DNA from: Puniceicoccales bacterium
GTDB lineage: Bacteria > Verrucomicrobiota > Verrucomicrobiia > Opitutales > UBA953
Direction: 5' to 3'
Length of the DNA stretch: 9,473 nt
Assembly (NCBI GenBank): GCA_031289285.1
Contig: JAITPT010000261.1
Location: 1 to 9,473, forward strand
Below, one piece after another: positions 5,609 to 9,473 of the stretch (positions are counted from its first letter, which is position 1; the number at the start of each line of letters is the position of its first letter). The position numbers and the translations under genes are program-made. The notes beneath the pieces are model-generated. The model saw nothing but the letters and a program-made list of their open reading frames with translations. It was not told the origin of the DNA and did no database searches.

Positions 5609-8032
5609 TTATTTTGCCGCAACGTTTTTTACCGAGGTATTTCGCACCGAGACGGGGGCTTCGGGAGAGAGGGCGGTCAGGGCGTCGTATTCGGTGCGAT
5701 AGTCGGGATGGTTGCGGTAACGCTTGCTGTTACGGCGTCCAAAATAGGTGCCGTAATACTGGGCGTTGGTGTCTATCCAATTCGTGACACGGAGAAGCTC
5801 CTCCTGCGTCAATTTGATGCGTTTGTGCCTTTGGGCGAGAGATGCGGCGCGTTTTTGGGCAACGGGGTCGGCAAGCTGAATGTCAGGAGAAAGCATGGCG
5901 GCAAGAATAGAGGCATGAGAGCCGAGACTCTTCGCAGGGAGATAGTGGATGTTGCCAGTTTTTGGGTGGTTTTCGCCAATGACAGGGCCGAGCAGTTTTT
6001 TGTCGTAATTGCCACGTCCCTTGCGGCGTTCGGGGACAAGCTCTTCGTAAGATTCGTTGAAGAGCGCAGTCTGTTTCCCCGACAAATTGAGCTTGCCCAA
6101 CTTTCTTTCGCTGTTGTGGCAGGAAACACAGTGTTTGTCCCAGACAGGCTGCACATCGCGAGCGTAGCTGAGTGTACGGAAGGCTTCTTTTTCGCCGGGT
6201 TGGGCAAAGGGGACTTCCGCTTTGCGTTTGATGGCGAGAGGGGTGGCGCGGTTAGTGCCGCTGGGAGATTGGGCGGTGCTCTCGTGGCAACCGACACAGC
6301 TGCGCACTTCGCCGGGCATGTAGTTGACGTAGGTGCGCTCGGTTTGCACGGCGCGGTAATTGGCGTCGAGCGCCTGAAGAAAAATGTTGCGCTCGGCAGG
6401 AACGACGAAGCGGGCGGAGCCGTCGGCCTCGACCGTCACGAGGCCGTGTTGGACTTTGAGACCGAGGTGGGTGTCTTTGGTGATGACGGCGTGTTGCTGG
6501 TCGTATTCGTCGCCAGAATAGACGCGGCGGGCACCCCACGGACGGGGAATTTGTTCGAGGACGCGCAGGTATTTAATTGAGCCGGGGGCGACACCGACCA
6601 TGCCTCGATAAACATCGGTGACGATGCACTCGGCGAGATTTTTGGCAGCAAGTGCCTCATCGCGCCCAGCGGACAACACGGGGGGCGTCTTGCGGGGCAA
6701 AAGCGGGATGGGGCGAAAGGCGGAAATGTCTTTGGCGTTGTAGAGCGGGGTGGCGACGCCGGAATCGTTGAGCAGGCTAAGCTGGTAGCCTTTGGGGTCG
6801 CTCCAGACAAGACCAGCGGGCTTGTGCGAGACGAGAAACTCGGAGCGAGAGAGCGGGTAAGTCTCGCGGAAGAGGCGTCCGCTTTTACCAGTGCGGTCGC
6901 GCTGCCAGCCGCTATCGGGGTCGGCGGGATTTTTGAGAAAATCGAAACCTTCCCAACCCGGCTTGAGAAAATCGAAACCCCTTTCCTCGCGGATATCCAC
7001 TTCGGGGGTGATGTAAGTCATCGGTTCGCGGGTGCGAATGTCTTTGGTGGTGTCTATGCGGACAACGGTGCCAACGCAGTTCTGCGGGCAATGGGGTGTG
7101 CCGGTGAAGACAAACTCGTTGCGCGAGTCGGGGATCGGGCGGGCAAAAATCATGGTGGTCGGGAAGGCAACATCGTTGCCGTAGATTTCGACGGAATTGC
7201 TGCCGTCTGGGTTCATCGCCCAGAGGCATTTGACAGAGACGGCGCCCTTGTCCACGTATTCCCAGCGCGTGTAGAGGATGCGCCCGTCGGCCAGCACGAC
7301 GGGAGAGTTCTCTGAGACAGAACTGTTGGAGAGCTTGCGGAGATTTTTGCCATCGGCGTCAATGCGGTAGAGCACGGTGGTGGGGAAGATGTCGGGGGCG
7401 TCGCAAAGTATCCCGAAATGGCAGCGCGTAGAAATGAAAGCGATGCCGCCGTCGGGCAGGTAACAGGGGTCGAGGTCTTCGGTGCCGTGGTGGTAACCAG
7501 CGATTTTGTAACGTGCGACGATGGCTGCTTCGTCGGCGGGCGCGACGGTGACGCTGCGCAGGCCGGTGCCGTCGGCGTTGACTTCGTAGAGGCGGTATCC
7601 GACGTCTTTGGCGGCTTTGTAAGCGAAGACGATGCGCTTGGCGTCGTAGGAAACATCGAACGCGCCGAAGACACCGCCCGTGAGAGACGGGACGAGTGCG
7701 GTGACGGTGGCAGCTTTCAAATCGAGCAGGCAGAGGTTTCCGCCGGGCATCCAGCGCGAGTTGAGAAACTCGGTGTAGTAGTGATTGCCATTGTAGGTGA
7801 AGCGTTTGACGAAGACGATTTTCTCAACGCCCCGTGCGATGAGTTTGTCCCAAGCGGCCTTCTCGGCGGGCGAGGGCGAGTAGGCTTCGGGCGCGGAGGC
7901 GTTCGTGGCCTGCGGCGTGGCGAAGACGGGCGCACTCTGGGCGAACGCCGGAGTGGCGGGCGCAAAGACTGAGAAAGTGGCGGCAGCGAGAGTCGCGGCG
8001 GCGGTGAAAACAGGGAGTCGCTGGATGGTCAT
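5609..8032 (-). CDS. HzsA-related exported protein: PD40 propeller plus two haem-c sites
   Basis: The 807-residue product begins with a Sec signal peptide, MTIQRLPVFTAAATLAAATF and on to a likely cleavage at AFA|QS (about residue 31). A PD40/Tol-like propeller follows (about 80-330), with blade motifs such as DLDPCYLPDGGIAFIST and SENSPVVLADGRILYTRWE. A middle domain precedes two haem-c motifs, CVGCH (579-583) and CVSCH (635-639). The order matches the alpha subunit of hydrazine synthase, and many PVC bacteria encode such HzsA-related proteins of unknown role. No hzsB or hzsC lies nearby, so hydrazine synthesis is not implied; a periplasmic redox or substrate-binding role is inference. I chose the ATG at 8032 because it opens the signal peptide. 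The frame is open to 8203, but that extension reads as repeat-derived sequence. No clear Shine-Dalgarno is seen. Confidence 0.85.
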   Translation of the reverse strand: MTIQRLPVFTAAATLAAATFSVFAPATPAFAQSAPVFATPQATNASAPEAYSPSPAEKAAWDKLIARGVEKIVFVKRFTYNGNHYYTEFLNSRWMPGGNLCLLDLKAATVTALVPSLTGGVFGAFDVSYDAKRIVFAYKAAKDVGYRLYEVNADGTGLRSVTVAPADEAAIVARYKIAGYHHGTEDLDPCYLPDGGIAFISTRCHFGILCDAPDIFPTTVLYRIDADGKNLRKLSNSSVSENSPVVLADGRILYTRWEYVDKGAVSVKCLWAMNPDGSNSVEIYGNDVAFPTTMIFARPIPDSRNEFVFTGTPHCPQNCVGTVVRIDTTKDIRTREPMTYITPEVDIREERGFDFLKPGWEGFDFLKNPADPDSGWQRDRTGKSGRLFRETYPLSRSEFLVSHKPAGLVWSDPKGYQLSLLNDSGVATPLYNAKDISAFRPIPLLPRKTPPVLSAGRDEALAAKNLAECIVTDVYRGMVGVAPGSIKYLRVLEQIPRPWGARRVYSGDEYDQQHAVITKDTHLGLKVQHGLVTVEADGSARFVVPAERNIFLQALDANYRAVQTERTYVNYMPGEVRSCVGCHESTAQSPSGTNRATPLAIKRKAEVPFAQPGEKEAFRTLSYARDVQPVWDKHCVSCHNSERKLGKLNLSGKQTALFNESYEELVPERRKGRGNYDKKLLGPVIGENHPKTGNIHYLPAKSLGSHASILAAMLSPDIQLADPVAQKRAASLAQRHKRIKLTQEELLRVTNWIDTNAQYYGTYFGRRNSKRYRNHPDYRTEYDALTALSPEAPVSVRNTSVKNVAAK
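6932..6978 (-). repeat. in-gene 30-bp duplication coding GFDFLK twice
   Basis: TTGAGAAAATCGAAACC occurs perfectly at 6932-6948 and 6962-6978, with a 30-base period. On the coding strand this gives GFDFLKPGWE followed by GFDFLKNPAD (about residues 352-371 of the HzsA-related protein). Perfect identity at the codon level points to a recent in-frame duplication or a kept structural repeat. Confidence 0.6.
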
Positions 8033-8205
8033 GGCGAGCGGGAAAAGGTTCACAGGAAGAGGGGCGATTAGACAGCGGCAGCGGGAAATGAGTTCCCCGC
8101 TATTTTGAGTGGGAACCATGTCGAAGATAGTGCCGACAGAGGCGAGATTGGGTGTTGGGCATCGGGCGTTGGGCGTGTCCCGTCTTTTCCTTGTGAGAAG
8201 CAAGT
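8033..8205. other. upstream region of the HzsA-related gene with GGGCGTTGGGC repeat
   Basis: This region should hold the promoter of the minus-strand HzsA-related gene, but I see no convincing -35/-10 pair. Positions about 8149-8176 carry a degenerate G-rich repeat (GGGTGTTGGGC, then ATCGGGCGTTGGGCGT), a type common in intergenic DNA. Its presence inside the open frame upstream of 8032 is one reason to reject the longer start. Confidence 0.4.
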
Positions 8206-8232
8206 AAAAAAGTGACTGGCACTTTATTGACA
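8206..8232 (+). repeat. diverged REP-like hairpin with GTG/CAC stem
   Basis: AAAAAAGTG (8206-8214), loop ACTGG, then CACTTT (8220-8225) form a perfect stem. It is followed by ATTGACAG, which resembles the CATTTGACA flank of the other copies. Both the loop and the stem differ from the common form while pairing is kept. It is the copy nearest the start of the HzsA-related gene. Confidence 0.55.
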
Positions 8233-8299
8233 GTATTCTCCTTGCCTATCTCCTTTATCTCCGCCGTCGCAAGCGCAACAAAGCAACAAGAAGAGCAAC

Positions 8300-8347
8300 A
8301 AAAGGGACAGAATCAAAAAGGGACAGACACTTTTTCATTTGACATCT
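8300..8347 (+). repeat. REP-like hairpin, hybrid stem, with extra half copy
   Basis: The core is stem AAAAAGGG (8315-8322), loop ACAGA, CACTTTTT (8328-8335), flank CATTTGACA (8336-8344). It matches the reverse complement of 5391-5420 at 29 of 30 positions. A half copy, AAAAGGGACAGAATC, directly precedes it at about 8300-8314, as if the left arm had been duplicated. Confidence 0.75.
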
Positions 8348-8488
8348 CTCCGCATTCTGCATCATAGCACTTACCATCGCGTGCTTCGCCGCGTCGTTGC
8401 CTCGGCGGCACAACAACTCTGTCGTTTCACCACTGCATTCCGCGATGACGGGCAGAGGGAGGGGAACAATCTACTTTGGACTACTTTC
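8348..8488. other. spacer between two REP-like hairpins
   Basis: I see no supported gene, RNA or promoter here. Open frames on either strand run through both flanking repeats and have no domain features. Confidence 0.4.
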
Positions 8489-8520
8489 AAAAAGGGACAG
8501 ACCCTTTTTTGTTTGACTCT
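8489..8520 (+). repeat. REP-like hairpin, perfect stem, next to the RAYT gene
   Basis: Stem AAAAAGGG (8489-8496), loop ACAGA, CCCTTTTT (8502-8509), then TGTTTGACT. This is the perfect GGG/CCC form, otherwise found here only at 4661-4681. It lies 75 bases beyond the RAYT stop codon. With A-runs and T-runs on both sides it may also terminate the RAYT transcript. The 8521-8594 stretch after it shows nothing further. Confidence 0.75.
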
Positions 8521-8594
8521 GGTTATGTCGTTGGAATGGCGAGTCTGGTGCTGGCGTCGTTGGATTGTTACTTCGTTGTGGTATCGCACATGTC

Positions 8595-9473
8595 TCACTC
8601 TGTTGCCATGCCGCGCAACGAATACAAATCGCTCAACCCTTCGCTGTCTCGCTCTGTCGAAGGACGGATGCCGCTCCGAAGACGATTACCCGTCTTCTCG
8701 CGATATTGTTGCAGGTGCGCTTCGACAAATTCCTTGCTCCCTATCACAGCACCCTTCGTGAGCCAGCGAAATTGTTCCCACAAACGCTCTGGCAACGGTA
8801 GCACACCACCAGACTCCGCAACCGCTTGCGCAGCCTCCGTGGAGAGACGCGCTGCTTTGCTGTCGCCGCGTTTCATCGCTGCGCCTTTGCTAAACAGCGC
8901 GACGCGGTAAGCCGCCAGCATCTCCGCGTCAGAGCGGTTCTCGCCGACAATGCCCAGCGCACGGCGCAGCCCTTGCACAATCGCTCCACCTGTGCTCACC
9001 GCCTCGGCATAGCCGCACCAGCGGTAGTCTTTCGGGTCTTGCGTCAGACCAGCACGGACAGGGTTCAGGTCAATATACGATGCAACCGCGAGCGAAGCAA
9101 AATGGTGGTTGCCCTCGACGATGACACTCGTGAAACGCTCCGACCAGAGTGTCCCTTGGCGAGCATGGTTTTTGTTATACCAGATGGAGAAGCGTTGCTT
9201 GAAGAGCTTCATGAACGCCGATAGGTTGCCCATGCGGCGCAGCAGCTTTTGGCGTTCCGCCTCGGCGACATCGCCGCCTGCTTTGAAGGCCGCCTCCATG
9301 ACGATGAGCCGTGCGAGCACGTGTGGCGTCGGCTGCGGGTGCAGGACGCGGTAACGTCGCAGCAGTTCCTCGTCGGAGATGTTCTCCTGTTTGGGCACGC
9401 GCACGAGCACGTGAAAGTGATTGCTCATTAGAGCGTATGTGAGCACCTGAACGCCGCAGAAGTCTGCGACCTG
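8595..9473 (-). CDS. RAYT: REP-associated tyrosine transposase (IS200-like Y1/HUH), 5' end outside window
   Basis: RAYTs are single-strand DNA nucleases related to IS200/IS605 transposases that cut at REP hairpins and are thought to spread them. The HUH motif appears as SNHFHVLV (HFH encoded at 9419-9411). Further on come LWSERFTSVIVEGNH and the helix SYIDLNPVRAGL, whose Tyr (codon 9077-9075) is the likely nucleophile. The C-terminal part has GAVIGSKEFVEAHL and LYSLRG, typical of the family. A GTG at 9446 could open the frame, but the frame stays open to 9473 and reads QVADFCGVQVLTYALMSNHF. That matches the usual RAYT sequence before the HUH motif, so the true start lies beyond the window and about 292 residues are seen here. 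The stop is TGA at 8597-8595. REP-like hairpins follow downstream. Confidence 0.88.
   Translation of the reverse strand, partial: QVADFCGVQVLTYALMSNHFHVLVRVPKQENISDEELLRRYRVLHPQPTPHVLARLIVMEAAFKAGGDVAEAERQKLLRRMGNLSAFMKLFKQRFSIWYNKNHARQGTLWSERFTSVIVEGNHHFASLAVASYIDLNPVRAGLTQDPKDYRWCGYAEAVSTGGAIVQGLRRALGIVGENRSDAEMLAAYRVALFSKGAAMKRGDSKAARLSTEAAQAVAESGGVLPLPERLWEQFRWLTKGAVIGSKEFVEAHLQQYREKTGNRLRSGIRPSTERDSEGLSDLYSLRGMATE

Noticed and set aside
5525..6580. 351-codon open frame antisense to the HzsA-related gene
   Set aside because: Same cause; the strand opposite encodes both haem motifs in frame, and this frame has no recognisable domain.
5609..8032. Evidence for anammox or hydrazine synthesis
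   Set aside because: Only an alpha-subunit-like protein is present; the beta and gamma subunits and hydrazine dehydrogenase are not in the window, and such orphan homologues occur in non-anammox PVC bacteria.
8033..8203. Longer start for the HzsA-related protein at 8203
   Set aside because: The extra 57 residues include repeat-derived RDTPNARCPTPN and would bury the signal peptide; the ATG at 8032 opens directly on it.
8595..9446. RAYT start at the GTG 9446
   Set aside because: The frame continues to the window edge with family-typical residues (VADFCGVQ), so the real start lies outside.

Overview
The window is GC-rich bacterial DNA whose coding genes prefer G/C at third codon positions. 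The best guess at origin is the PVC superphylum, probably Verrucomicrobiota. The support is a secreted HzsA-related PD40/dihaem protein, a full-length RAYT-type (REP-associated tyrosine transposase) gene with REP-like hairpins nearby, Ala-rich insertions in otherwise ordinary transporters, and starts that mostly lack a Shine-Dalgarno. This placement is inference from gene content; no rRNA or other marker gene is present.

Layout. Positions 1-285 are non-coding and hold two copies of a CTGCG-rich direct repeat. A corA divalent-cation channel gene (286-1698, minus) is divergent from feoA-feoB (1872-4480, plus). The two fer genes form a tight Fe(II)-uptake operon with an ATGA stop/start overlap. 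The roughly 1.1 kb between the convergent feoB and HzsA-related genes (4481-5608) is a repeat field. It holds a short tandem repeat that runs into the end of feoB and supplies its stop codon, a strong hairpin, one isolated REP-like unit, a 430-bp insert with gene-like remnants and a possible 36-residue membrane peptide, and a 143-bp tandem array. The HzsA-related gene (5609-8032, minus) encodes an exported PD40 protein with two C-terminal CxxCH haem-c sites. Next, 8033-8594 is non-coding and carries three more REP-like hairpins in the opposite orientation. A RAYT gene (8595-9473, minus) is open at the right edge of the window.

How the parts relate. CorA and FeoAB share a divergent promoter region and are both divalent-metal importers, but no joint regulation is proved. 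The most distinctive signal is the RAYT together with seven hairpins of one family (stem AAAAAGGG or AAAAAGTG, five-base loop, then a YRTTTGACA-like flank). They lie on both sides of the HzsA-related gene in inverted orientation, and part of the family has grown into a tandem array. The stems show paired base changes (GGG/CCC and GTG/CAC) plus hybrid forms, which suggests that the fold is what is kept. No CRISPR array, tRNA, rRNA, prophage, toxin-antitoxin or recognisable defence system was found.
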